A stretch of 45,719 bases of DNA. It comes from Bacillota bacterium. Lineage in GTDB: Bacteria; Bacillota; Clostridia; Christensenellales; Aristaeellaceae. A program made the position numbers and the translations under genes. Location of the stretch: contig JAEYAR010000176.1 in assembly GCA_023404715.1 (NCBI GenBank), positions 1 to 45,719 of the forward strand, written 5' to 3'. This document shows, one piece after another, positions 8,033 through 15,427 of the stretch (its first letter is position 1; the number at the start of each line of letters is the position of its first letter). The notes under the pieces are model-generated. The model saw only the letters and a list, made by a program, of their open reading frames with translations. It was not told the DNA's origin and did no database searches.

Positions 8033-11000
8033 TTATTGGAAGTACCGCACGCCGGAAACGAAGAGCTTCTGGTCGTGCTCGCCGGGGATATTCTTGCATA
8101 CGCCCGCCCCGATGCGCTCGGAATGACCCATCTTGCCCAGTATGCGCCCGTCGGGAGAACAGATGCCCTCCACCGCCCAGCACGAGCCGTTCGGATTGTG
8201 CGGCATATCCGCGGCCGGGATTCCGTCCGGCCCGCAGTATTGGGTGACGATCTGACCGCCGGCCAGCAGCGATTTAAGCAGGCTTTCGGTGCAGACAAAG
8301 CGCCCTTCGCCGTGCGAAATCGCCACGGCGTGTACGTCTCCCGGGTTCACGCCCGCCATCCAAGGGGACTTCACGGAGGACACGACCGTGTTCACGTGCG
8401 TCGCCGCATGGCGTCCGACGGTGTTAAAGGTCAGCGTCGGGTCGCTTTCAGAGAGTATGCGCATGTCGCCATAAGGCAGAAGCCCCAGCTTGACCAACGC
8501 CTGGAAGCCGTTGCAGATGCCCAGCATCAGGCCGTCGCGCGCGCCCAGCAGCTCGTCAATGGCGTCCGCTACGCGCGCGTTGCGCAGCGCGGTGGCGATG
8601 AACTTGCCCGAGCCGTCCGGCTCGTCGCCCGCGGAAAATCCGCCCGGCAGCATGACGATCTGCGCGTTGCGGATGCCGCGCTCGAGCGCTTGCGCCGATT
8701 CCTCGACGCCCTGCGGCGTCAAGTTTTTAAAGATAAACGTCTCGACCTCTGCGCCCGCGCGCCTGAACGCCCGCGCGCTGTCCATCTCGCAGTTCGTGCC
8801 GGGGAAGGCGGGGATGAACACGCGCGGCTTTGCGACACGCACCGCCGGGCGCTTCGCCTCGCGCGTGCCAAAGGGCACGTAGGGGGCGGCGGTCATCGGC
8901 GCCTCTGCCTTCGTCGGGAAGACGCTCTCCAGCGGCCGGCACCAGGCCTTACGCGCCTCGCACAGCGAGATCGCCGCCTCGCCCGCCGACAGCGCGGGCT
9001 GCGCAACCGTCTCGCCCAGCGGCTCAAACTCGGCCGGCACGCGCTCACCCGCCGCCATCTCCACGACGATGCTGCCGTATAGGGGTAAGAACAGGTCCTC
9101 CGCCGTAAGATCCGTCCGCAGCTTCGCGCCGATGCGGTTGCCCAGGGCCATCATCGTCACCGCCGCCGCGATGCCGCCCCTTTCGACCGTATGCGCCGCG
9201 ACGACCTTGCCTGCCCGCATGAGCTCGCCCAGACGGTCATAGAGGGCGAGCATCGCGTCCGTATCCGGCAACAGCGCGTCCGTGCGCGGCGCGCGTAGCA
9301 GGCCCAGCTGATGACCGGCGCTCTTGAACTCGCCGGAGACCACGTCCCGTACGTCCGCCACGTTCACCGCGAAGGACACGAGGGTCGGGGGGACGTGGAT
9401 ATCCTCAAACGTGCCGGACATCGAGTCCTTGCCGCCGATCGAGGCCGTGCCATAGGCCAGCTGTGCGGCAAGGCCGCCGAGCATCGCGGCGACGGGGTTG
9501 CCCCACTTTTCGGGGTCCTTGTTCAGCCGTTCAAAATACTCCTGAAAGGTGAGGCGGCATGTGCGCGCGTCGCCGCCCGCGGCGACGATCTTCGCGAGCG
9601 AATGCGTCACCGCGTACACCGCGCCGTGGAACGGGCTCCACGACGAGAGGTAGGGATCGTAGCCGTGGGCCATGAGCGTCGCGGTCGAAGTCTCGCCGTC
9701 CACGGGGAGAAGCGCGGCCATCGCCTCCACCGGCGTCTCGCGGTGCAGCCCGCCGTAGGGGGCGAGCACCGTGCCCGCGCCGATGGTGCCGTCGAAGCAC
9801 TCGACCAGCCCTTTCTGGCTGCACACGTTCAAATCGGACAGCGCGCCGAGCCAGGCCGTCTTCACGTCCTTCCCCGCCGCAAAATCCGGCAAGGTGGTAA
9901 GGTAGGGCGCGTCCTCGTCGGGCGCGGAAATCTCGGCGCTGGCGTGCTGCGTGACGCCGTTGGTATCGAGGAACGCGCGAGAGAGATCCACGATCGTCTT
10001 GCCGCGCCACGCCATGCGCAGGCGAGGGCGCTGCGTGACCACGGCCACCTGCGTGGCCTCGAGGTTTTCGCCGGCCGCCAGCTCCATAAACCGCGCGACG
10101 TCTGCGGGCGCGATGACGCAAGCCATGCGCTCCTGGGATTCGGAGATCGCCAGCTCCGTACCGTCCAGGCCCTCGTACTTCTTGGGGACCGCGTCCAGGT
10201 TTATCTCCAGGCCCGGGGCGAGCTCGCCCACCGCGACGCATACGCCGCCCGCGCCAAAATCGTTGCAGCGCTTGACCAGCCGCGCGAACTCGGCGTTTCG
10301 AAACAAACGCTGAATGCAGCGCTCGGTCGGCGGATTGCCCTTTTGCACCTCCGCGCCGCAGGTCGTGAGCGATTCCAGGTTGTGCGCCTTGGAGGAGCCC
10401 GTCGCGCCGCCGCAGCCGTCGCGGCCCGTGCGCCCGCCGAGCAGGATCACCACGTCGCCCGCCTCGGGCGCCTCGCGGCGCACGTGATCGCGGGGGGTCG
10501 CGCCGATGACCGCGCCCAGCTCCATGCGCTTGGCGACAAAGCCGGGATGGTAGATCTCCTGCACCTTGCCCGCCGCCAGGCCGATCTGGTTGCCGTAACT
10601 GGAGAAGCCCGCCGCCGCGGTGGTCGTGATGCGCCGCTGGGGCAGCTTGCCAGGGCGGGTCTGATCAAACGGCGTGCGCGGATCGCCGCTGCCGGTGATG
10701 CGCATCGCCTGATAGACGTAGCTGCGGCCGGAGAGCGGATCGCGGATCGCGCCGCCCAGGCAGGTGGCAGCGCCGCCGAAGCCCTCGATCTCGGTGGGGT
10801 GGTTGTGCGTCTCGTTCTTGAACATGACGAGCCATTCCTGGTCCTCGCCGTCCACATGCGCATGGACGACGATCGAGCAGGCGTTGATCTCATCGGATGC
10901 GTCCAGATCCTCGAGTTTGCCTTGGCGCCGCAGCTCCTTCATGCCCAAAACCGCCATGTCCATGAGCGAGACGTCCTTCTCGCGCGACCCATATACGTTC

Positions 11001-11785
11001 CTTCGCGCATCCAGATACGCGTCATACGCCGCCCGGATGGGCGCGCCCAGCTTCGTCTCCGGGAAGACGATGCCGTCGATGGCGGTCAGGAAGGTCGTGT
11101 GCCGGCAGTGATCGGACCAATAGGTATCGATCGCGCGCAACTCTGTGATGGTCGGGTCGCGGCGCTCTTCGTCGCGGAAATACGCTTGGCAAAAGGCCAG
11201 ATCCTCCGCCGTCATCGCCATGCCGAGGGAACGGACCATCTGCGCCAGCGCGTCCGGCTCCATGGAGATAAAGCCCTCGACCGCTTGCACGTCCAGCGCG
11301 CGCTCTGCATGCATCGCGAGCGTCGCGGGCTTTTCCATAGAGGCCTCGCGCGCCTCGACCGGGTTGATGAGCTGGCCCAGGATGCGGCCGCGGAGCGCAT
11401 CGTCCACCTCGCCAAAGAGCGCATACACCCGCGCGCAGGCGACGCGGGGGCGCTCCTGCCGGGTAAGCAGCTGCAGGCACTGGGCCGCGGAATCGGCCCG
11501 TTGGTCGTACTGCCCGGGCAGGAACTCTACCGCGATCAGACGCGCGCCGGACATCTTTGGCAGCTCCTCGTCGTAGACGATATCCGCATTGGGTTCCGAA
11601 AAGATGACGCCGCGCGCTTTGTCAAACGCGTCGTCCGGCAGGTTTTCCACGTCGTAGCGCTGGAATACGCGAAGCTTTGTCAGCTTCTGTGTGCCCAGCA
11701 CCTCGCAAAGCTCGCGGCACTTGCCCTGCGCCTGCACGTCAAAGCCCGGGCGCTTTTCCACATAAATTCTTCTTACACCGTTCAT
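8033..11785 (-). CDS. purL: Phosphoribosylformylglycinamidine synthase, long single-chain form
   Basis: Seen: 1250 aa from the ATG at 11785 (AAGGAGG 11 nt upstream). The longer frame to 11866 is rejected because the promoter lies inside it. An N-terminal PurS-like region is followed by FGAM-synthase linker sequence (ITELRAIDTYWSDHCRHTTF), two AIRS-type ATP-binding halves (KNETHNHPTEIEGFGGAATC; GGLAAQLAYGTASIGGKDSM) and a C-terminal class-I glutamine amidotransferase (FIPAFPGTNCEMD, LPGGFSAGDE). The nucleophile Cys is in GICNGFQALVKLG near residue 1090 and the His in SHGEGRF. Known: it converts FGAR plus glutamine and ATP to FGAM, step four of purine synthesis. This is the single-chain type rather than the PurS/PurQ/PurL complex of Bacillus. 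It is monocistronic here. Confidence 0.97.
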   Translation of the reverse strand: MNGVRRIYVEKRPGFDVQAQGKCRELCEVLGTQKLTKLRVFQRYDVENLPDDAFDKARGVIFSEPNADIVYDEELPKMSGARLIAVEFLPGQYDQRADSAAQCLQLLTRQERPRVACARVYALFGEVDDALRGRILGQLINPVEAREASMEKPATLAMHAERALDVQAVEGFISMEPDALAQMVRSLGMAMTAEDLAFCQAYFRDEERRDPTITELRAIDTYWSDHCRHTTFLTAIDGIVFPETKLGAPIRAAYDAYLDARRNVYGSREKDVSLMDMAVLGMKELRRQGKLEDLDASDEINACSIVVHAHVDGEDQEWLVMFKNETHNHPTEIEGFGGAATCLGGAIRDPLSGRSYVYQAMRITGSGDPRTPFDQTRPGKLPQRRITTTAAAGFSSYGNQIGLAAGKVQEIYHPGFVAKRMELGAVIGATPRDHVRREAPEAGDVVILLGGRTGRDGCGGATGSSKAHNLESLTTCGAEVQKGNPPTERCIQRLFRNAEFARLVKRCNDFGAGGVCVAVGELAPGLEINLDAVPKKYEGLDGTELAISESQERMACVIAPADVARFMELAAGENLEATQVAVVTQRPRLRMAWRGKTIVDLSRAFLDTNGVTQHASAEISAPDEDAPYLTTLPDFAAGKDVKTAWLGALSDLNVCSQKGLVECFDGTIGAGTVLAPYGGLHRETPVEAMAALLPVDGETSTATLMAHGYDPYLSSWSPFHGAVYAVTHSLAKIVAAGGDARTCRLTFQEYFERLNKDPEKWGNPVAAMLGGLAAQLAYGTASIGGKDSMSGTFEDIHVPPTLVSFAVNVADVRDVVSGEFKSAGHQLGLLRAPRTDALLPDTDAMLALYDRLGELMRAGKVVAAHTVERGGIAAAVTMMALGNRIGAKLRTDLTAEDLFLPLYGSIVVEMAAGERVPAEFEPLGETVAQPALSAGEAAISLCEARKAWCRPLESVFPTKAEAPMTAAPYVPFGTREAKRPAVRVAKPRVFIPAFPGTNCEMDSARAFRRAGAEVETFIFKNLTPQGVEESAQALERGIRNAQIVMLPGGFSAGDEPDGSGKFIATALRNARVADAIDELLGARDGLMLGICNGFQALVKLGLLPYGDMRILSESDPTLTFNTVGRHAATHVNTVVSSVKSPWMAGVNPGDVHAVAISHGEGRFVCTESLLKSLLAGGQIVTQYCGPDGIPAADMPHNPNGSCWAVEGICSPDGRILGKMGHSERIGAGVCKNIPGEHDQKLFVSGVRYFQ

Positions 11786-11834
11786 CCGGCAAACAACCTC
11801 CTTGGCCGTCACAAAAAAACCAAACAACACGTCC

Positions 11835-11863
11835 ATTATAGCATTCAACGTTCGGTATTTCAA
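11835..11863 (-). promoter_or_regulatory. Sigma-A promoter of purL
   Basis: TTGAAA - 17 bp - TATAAT on the minus strand, about 50 bp before the purL start. It gives a leader of roughly 40 nt, and I saw no purine riboswitch in it. Confidence 0.75.
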
Positions 11864-11935
11864 CATAGTTTAAAAAAGAAAAGGACACATTTGATCATGA
11901 ACGCCAAAAAACCCGAACATTCGCGTATAATTCCA

Positions 11936-11979
11936 AAAAGAAAACCGCTGTGCCGTTCGTCTTTGCCCGGCACAGCGGT
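11936..11979 (-). terminator. Terminator of the small XRE gene
   Basis: A 12-bp stem (ACCGCTGTGCCG/CGGCACAGCGGT, 11944-11979), followed on the minus strand by TTTTCTTTTT. The stem begins at the last base of the stop codon. Confidence 0.8.
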
Positions 11980-12203
11980 CATTTCGCAGGCGGATAGGGT
12001 TCCTTTCGGTCGGTGCGGTCCAACAGATAATCGACGCTGACGCCATAAAAGTCAGCCAGCTTGATCAGCTCCTCGTCCTTCCAGGCATTCACCCCGTTCT
12101 CATGTTGTGAATACGTGTTTTGCTTCATATGCAGCAGCTTGCCCAGCTCCGCCTGCCCGAGGTCATGATCTTCCCGCAACGCCCTGATGTTTTTGAACTT
12201 CAT
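11979..12203 (-). CDS. Small XRE-family helix-turn-helix regulator
   Basis: Seen: 74 aa, essentially one Cro/C1-type domain: NIRALREDHDLGQAELGKLL, then MKQNTYSQHENGVNAW as the recognition region, and KLADFYGVSVDYLLDRTDRK at the end, typical of the XRE fold. Cytosolic DNA-binding protein. It is transcribed divergently from a second XRE gene (12317-12616) that carries a nonsense codon. Target unknown; autoregulation through the intervening 113 bp is plausible. Confidence 0.9.
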   Translation of the reverse strand: MKFKNIRALREDHDLGQAELGKLLHMKQNTYSQHENGVNAWKDEELIKLADFYGVSVDYLLDRTDRKEPYPPAK

Positions 12204-12246
12204 AGCCCATCACCGAGGATATTATGCCCTATCTGAATTTAAGATA

Positions 12247-12275
12247 TTGATTTTTATCTTGTAATCAGATATAAT
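12247..12275 (+). promoter_or_regulatory. Promoter of the interrupted XRE gene
   Basis: TTGATT - 17 bp - TATAAT on the plus strand, 41 bp before the ATG at 12317, inside an AT-rich region shared with the divergent XRE gene. Confidence 0.7.
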
Positions 12276-12316
12276 ATTTAAGAAATATGACCAGAAACAT
12301 TTGGAAGGTGACACAT

Positions 12317-12616
12317 ATGGATTATGTATCATTGGGTCGGAGAATAAAAAGGCGCCGTTAAGTCTTGCGTTGGTCGCAGGCACAGCTCGCCGCCGCAGTC
12401 GGTCTATCTGTTTCCTTTCTGGGGTATATCGAACGAGGCAGCAGAAAGGCAAGCATGAATACTTTGATCAATCTATGTAATGTATTGAATATGTCGCCAG
12501 AGGATTTATTATTCGAATCCTTGCATTCCTACGTCACCTCGCATCAGCTGTTTACAGAGGAAGAGCGGCGTATTCTACTCAATGCGAGAAAAATTTTAAA
12601 AAAACTTGAATGTTAA
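12317..12616 (+). pseudogene. XRE-family regulator interrupted by an in-frame TAA
   Basis: Seen: the ATG at 12317 follows AAGGTG and a good promoter. The frame reads MDYVSLGRRIKRRR, then TAA at 12359-12361, then VLRWSQAQLAAAVGLSVSFL, continuing to a natural stop. Both sides together form a normal XRE domain (LGxRIxxxR...SQxxLA...IERGSRKASM) plus a short helical tail, 99 codons in all. The stop therefore lies inside helix 1 of the domain. A single substitution (for example from CAA, GAA or AAA) explains it. TTG at 12365 could restart translation but would lose the start of the fold. Likely a recent nonsense allele or a base-call error. Confidence 0.8.
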
Positions 12617-12661
12617 CCCATCTATAAGCCCTCATTTATCAGGTCATTTAACGATTTACTG

Positions 12662-12697
12662 ACGAAAAACAAAACCGGCGGCATTTACCGTCGGTTC
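12662..12697 (-). terminator. Terminator of the MATE transporter gene
   Basis: On the minus strand a stem AACCGACGG/CCGCCGGTT with a short AT loop is followed by TTGTTTTTC, just past the transporter stop. Confidence 0.6.
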
Positions 12698-12703
12698 AAA
12701 GGT

Positions 12704-14065
12704 TCACCGGGTCTCCTCGGCCTCTCTAACCGGAAATCTTCGCCCCAGCTGCCTCACGCGCACGATCATCATCGGCACCAGCAGGAAACAAGCGAACAAC
12801 CACGCCAAGGGATTCGCAAAGCATACGGCGCTATAGCCGAACGGGCCCACAAACACGAACGCCACGAGCGCGCGCGCCGCCATCTCAAAGATGCCCGCGA
12901 GCATGGCCGACATGCTGTAGCCCAGGCCCTGCAGGGCATTGCGAAGCACCAGCAGGGTCATGAGCAGGATAAAGCCCAGGGCGTTGTAGGTGAGGAACTG
13001 GTGGATGTTTTGCAGGATCTGCGTCTCCTCCGCCTTGATGAAGAGCAGCGAGATCATGCCGCCAAACCGCCAGGAAATCCACATCGCCAACGCCGTATAC
13101 GTAGCGCCGAGCAGCAGGCTCGTCCGCAGGCCCCAGCGGATGCGATCTACGCGCTTCGCGCCCAGGTTTTGCCCGCAGTAGGTCGCCATCGTCGCCCCCA
13201 ACGCCTCCATCGGCTGGGTCATGATCATCTGCACCTTGGCCCCGGCGGTTATGGAAGCGACTGCATCCGAGCCCAGCGTGTTCACCGCGCCCTGCAGCAC
13301 CACCGAGCCTACGGCCGTCAGCGAAAACTGCAGGCCCATCGGCACGCCGATGGCCAGGCCTCTCTTAGCGCTCGCCACATCAAATTTCCACTCTTCTTTG
13401 CCGATCCGCAGCACCGGGAAGTGGCGCATGATGTAACGCACGCACAGCGCGCCGGATATCGCCTGTGCGATCACCGTGGCCCACGCGGCCCCGGCCACGC
13501 CCATATGGAACACGAGGATAAACACAAGATCCAGCACGATGTTGAGCAGCGACGCGATGATCAGGAACAGCAGCGGCGTCTTGCTGTCGCCCAGCGCGCG
13601 CAGCAGGCCCGCAGGCAGGTTGTAGAGCAATGTCGCGAACGTACCGCCAAAGATGACGATGATGTAATCGTAGCTCTGCTGAAAGATATTCTCCGGCGTG
13701 TGCATTAGACGCAGCATCGGCCGCGTAAAGGCCATCATCGCCGCCGTGGTCGCTACGGTGATGCCCAGGGTGATATAGATCGCGCTGACCAGCGCACGGC
13801 GCATCCCGTACATATCCCCTGCGCCGAAGCACTGCGAAATCGGGATGCATAAGCCGCTGCACAGTCCCAGGGCAAACCCGAGCACCAGGAAGTTGAAGGA
13901 GCCCGTCGCGCCGACGGCCGCCAGCGCCTCCTTGCCCACGAACTGGCCGACGATGATGCTGTCGGCCATGTTGTACATCTGCTGAAACAGATTACCGATC
14001 AGCAGCGGGAAGAAAAAGGAGAGGATCAGCCGCAGCGGCCTTCCCTCGGTCATGTCTCTTACCAT
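12704..14065 (-). CDS. MATE-family efflux transporter
   Basis: Seen: about 453 aa, the usual MATE length, with twelve predicted membrane helices. The conserved N-terminal motif is present (MTEGRPLRLILSFFFPLLIG, then NLFQQMYNMADSIIVGQFVG), and the second half repeats the pattern (GLAIGVPMGLQFSLTAVGSV). Known: MATE proteins export drugs or cationic metabolites using a Na+ or H+ gradient. Three starts are possible: TTG at 14095, ATG at 14065, ATG at 14053. None has a strong ribosome-binding site, and I chose 14065. Monocistronic, with its own terminator. Substrate unknown. Confidence 0.93.
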   Translation of the reverse strand: MVRDMTEGRPLRLILSFFFPLLIGNLFQQMYNMADSIIVGQFVGKEALAAVGATGSFNFLVLGFALGLCSGLCIPISQCFGAGDMYGMRRALVSAIYITLGITVATTAAMMAFTRPMLRLMHTPENIFQQSYDYIIVIFGGTFATLLYNLPAGLLRALGDSKTPLLFLIIASLLNIVLDLVFILVFHMGVAGAAWATVIAQAISGALCVRYIMRHFPVLRIGKEEWKFDVASAKRGLAIGVPMGLQFSLTAVGSVVLQGAVNTLGSDAVASITAGAKVQMIMTQPMEALGATMATYCGQNLGAKRVDRIRWGLRTSLLLGATYTALAMWISWRFGGMISLLFIKAEETQILQNIHQFLTYNALGFILLMTLLVLRNALQGLGYSMSAMLAGIFEMAARALVAFVFVGPFGYSAVCFANPLAWLFACFLLVPMMIVRVRQLGRRFPVREAEETR

Positions 14066-14240
14066 ATAAGCTTTGCTTGCCTCTTTGCTTTTCAATTTAT
14101 TCGCATCATTCTATCGCAAAAAGGAGGGTTTGGCTAGCCTATTTTGGCCCCGAGGGGCAGGAAAATTTCGGACAATTTCCTTGTGCAGTCCGCAAAGAAG
14201 TGCGCCGGGCGCAAAAAAATCGCTCCGCATCGGGGCGAGC

Positions 14241-14296
14241 AGACTGTCGGCAAACTATCAAAGCCAGACAAACCAAAAGCCGTCTGCAAGACTGTA
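14241..14296 (-). repeat. Dispersed intergenic repeat, copy 1
   Basis: 56 bp matching, in inverted orientation, the segment at 31033-31089: by eye about 52 of 57 aligned positions, one gap. Both copies start and end with the same heptamer (ACAGTCT or its complement). No coding potential. Confidence 0.8.
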
Positions 14297-14320
14297 GAGG
14301 AAAAAATTAACCCGTAAACT

Positions 14321-14348
14321 CGACAAAGTGGCGTACGCCACTTTGTCG
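14321..14348. repeat. Perfect 28-bp palindrome
   Basis: Two 14-nt arms (CGACAAAGTGGCGT and its exact complement) with no spacer. No T run follows on either strand, so it is not a standard terminator. Confidence 0.85.
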
Positions 14349-14393
14349 ACACGCGGATCGCCCCGCATCGGGGCGAGATCCGTTCGGCTGCAA

Positions 14394-14831
14394 TCAGGAC
14401 GCTTCGTCATAGACCACGCGTACGTCGGCGTGCGGCAGGCGGCTGCGCAGCTGCACGGCGAAGTCCTGGGCGCCGCGTCCGCGCGCGGCGCCCAGCACCA
14501 CGCAATCCACGTCGTGTTCCTGAGCCAGGCGCACCAGCGCGTCGACCGCGCTGTCCGCGCGCACGACCTCCATATCCGCCCCGTACTCCTGCGCCCGACG
14601 AAACAAATATTCGAGCGCCTCCGCCTCCTGCTCGGGGCTGACGCCCATGAAGGGCGCGCCGCCCGTCGCCACGTGCACGACGTGCACCTCGCCTTCGATT
14701 TCAGCGGAGATGCGCGCGCCTTCGCGGATGAGGCGTTCGCATGTCTTTTGGCCCGTCACGCAGACCATGACGCGCAGCCTCTTTTGCGCCTCCCGGTCCC
14801 CGTCCCTTTGCTTTTCCGCAACCTTAGCCAT
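14394..14831 (-). CDS. Universal-stress-protein (UspA) family protein
   Basis: Seen: 145 aa, ATG behind AGGAAGG. A short charged N-terminal tail precedes a UspA-like alpha/beta domain: strand RVMVCVTGQKTCERLIREGA, then VHVVHVAT, and a C-terminal nucleotide-loop-like region VDCVVLGAARGRGAQDFAVQ. The usual G-x2-G-x9-G-[ST] ATP motif is degenerate, so it may not bind ATP. It resembles the Usp module of KdpD, though no Kdp genes are nearby. It follows the membrane protein gene at 14852 by 20 bp and may be co-transcribed. Role probably stress-related; inferred from the family only. Confidence 0.8.
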   Translation of the reverse strand: MAKVAEKQRDGDREAQKRLRVMVCVTGQKTCERLIREGARISAEIEGEVHVVHVATGGAPFMGVSPEQEAEALEYLFRRAQEYGADMEVVRADSAVDALVRLAQEHDVDCVVLGAARGRGAQDFAVQLRSRLPHADVRVVYDEAS

Positions 14832-14851
14832 CGGTTTTGTCCTTCCTGCCG

Positions 14852-15328
14852 TCAGGCGCGCGAAAGGCCGATCACGAAGTTGCTGTGGCTCGTGACGCTC
14901 ACGCGCTCGCCCGGCTGCAGGCCGGGCTGCGGCTTATAATGGTCGTAATAAAACATTCGCTCGTCCTCCGGGTCCTCTTTCGTCCCTACGTTGACGACGA
15001 GTACATGGAACTGAACGCCCTCCTTGAACGTCAAGTCCTCCGCATACGAGACGACGACGCCCTGCGTCTTTCGCGAAAGGCCGCTCGTCACCTCGCGCAG
15101 ATAGCGCCGGTACGCATAGACCGGCCCTAGCTTCATGCTGCCTAGGAAGATGAGCAGCGCCCCCCATACAATCGTAACGATAATCGTCACCATTTCCATC
15201 CGCCGAACCAGCGAAAAGACGAGCAGGGCGAGCAGGGGTATGGAGAGGACCGCGCATAGCGTCCACTCGCGCTTCAGCTGCTTTGCGTTTGATTCAAAGT
15301 CATCCGTCCCGTATATCCGCTTTTCCAT
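14852..15328 (-). CDS. Two-helix membrane protein of unknown function
   Basis: Seen: 158 aa from the ATG at 15328 (AAAGG 9 nt upstream); another ATG lies three codons earlier. Two close membrane helices (LCAVLSIPLLALLVFSLV and IIVTIVWGALLIFLG, about 25-65), then a cytosolic or outside domain with beta-type pattern (VVVSYAEDLTFKEGVQFHVL; LQPGERVSVTSHSNFVIG). No catalytic motif. It is first in a two-gene unit with the UspA gene and has its own promoter downstream of topB. Family not recognised. Confidence 0.75.
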   Translation of the reverse strand: MEKRIYGTDDFESNAKQLKREWTLCAVLSIPLLALLVFSLVRRMEMVTIIVTIVWGALLIFLGSMKLGPVYAYRRYLREVTSGLSRKTQGVVVSYAEDLTFKEGVQFHVLVVNVGTKEDPEDERMFYYDHYKPQPGLQPGERVSVTSHSNFVIGLSRA

Positions 15329-15381
15329 CGTTTCCATCCTTTACCGCGCACGCCGCTGCGCGGGTGCGTATTCCTACACAA

Positions 15382-15410
15382 ATTATGACGCGTTTACGCC
15401 CGTTTGTAAA
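15382..15410 (-). promoter_or_regulatory. Promoter for the membrane-protein/UspA pair
   Basis: TTTACA - 17 bp - CATAAT on the minus strand, located between the topB stop and the start at 15328. Confidence 0.55.
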
Positions 15411-15427
15411 GTGCCTTTTTCCCATCC

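Larger units (their letters stand above)
14225..14377. repeat. Short direct repeat pair in the MATE/UspA intergenic region
   Basis: CCGCATCGGGGCGAG occurs at 14225-14239 and again at 14363-14377, flanking the dispersed repeat copy and the 28-bp palindrome. The second copy forms part of a hairpin (14354-14382, arms CGGATC...GATCCG). The whole 298-bp gap carries repeats and no credible gene. Confidence 0.6.

Noticed and set aside
11786..11866. N-terminal extension of PurL
   Set aside because: The purL promoter (11835-11863) lies inside it, and the ATG at 11785 has AAGGAGG.
9311..12040. 909-aa plus-strand open frame opposite purL
   Set aside because: It mirrors purL on the other strand, has high-GC shadow composition (His, Arg, Ala, Asp rich) and matches no family.
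14096..14393. Riboswitch or small RNA upstream of the MATE gene
   Set aside because: Hairpins and repeats are present, but I could not match a guanidine or other aptamer core, and the dispersed repeat explains much of it.
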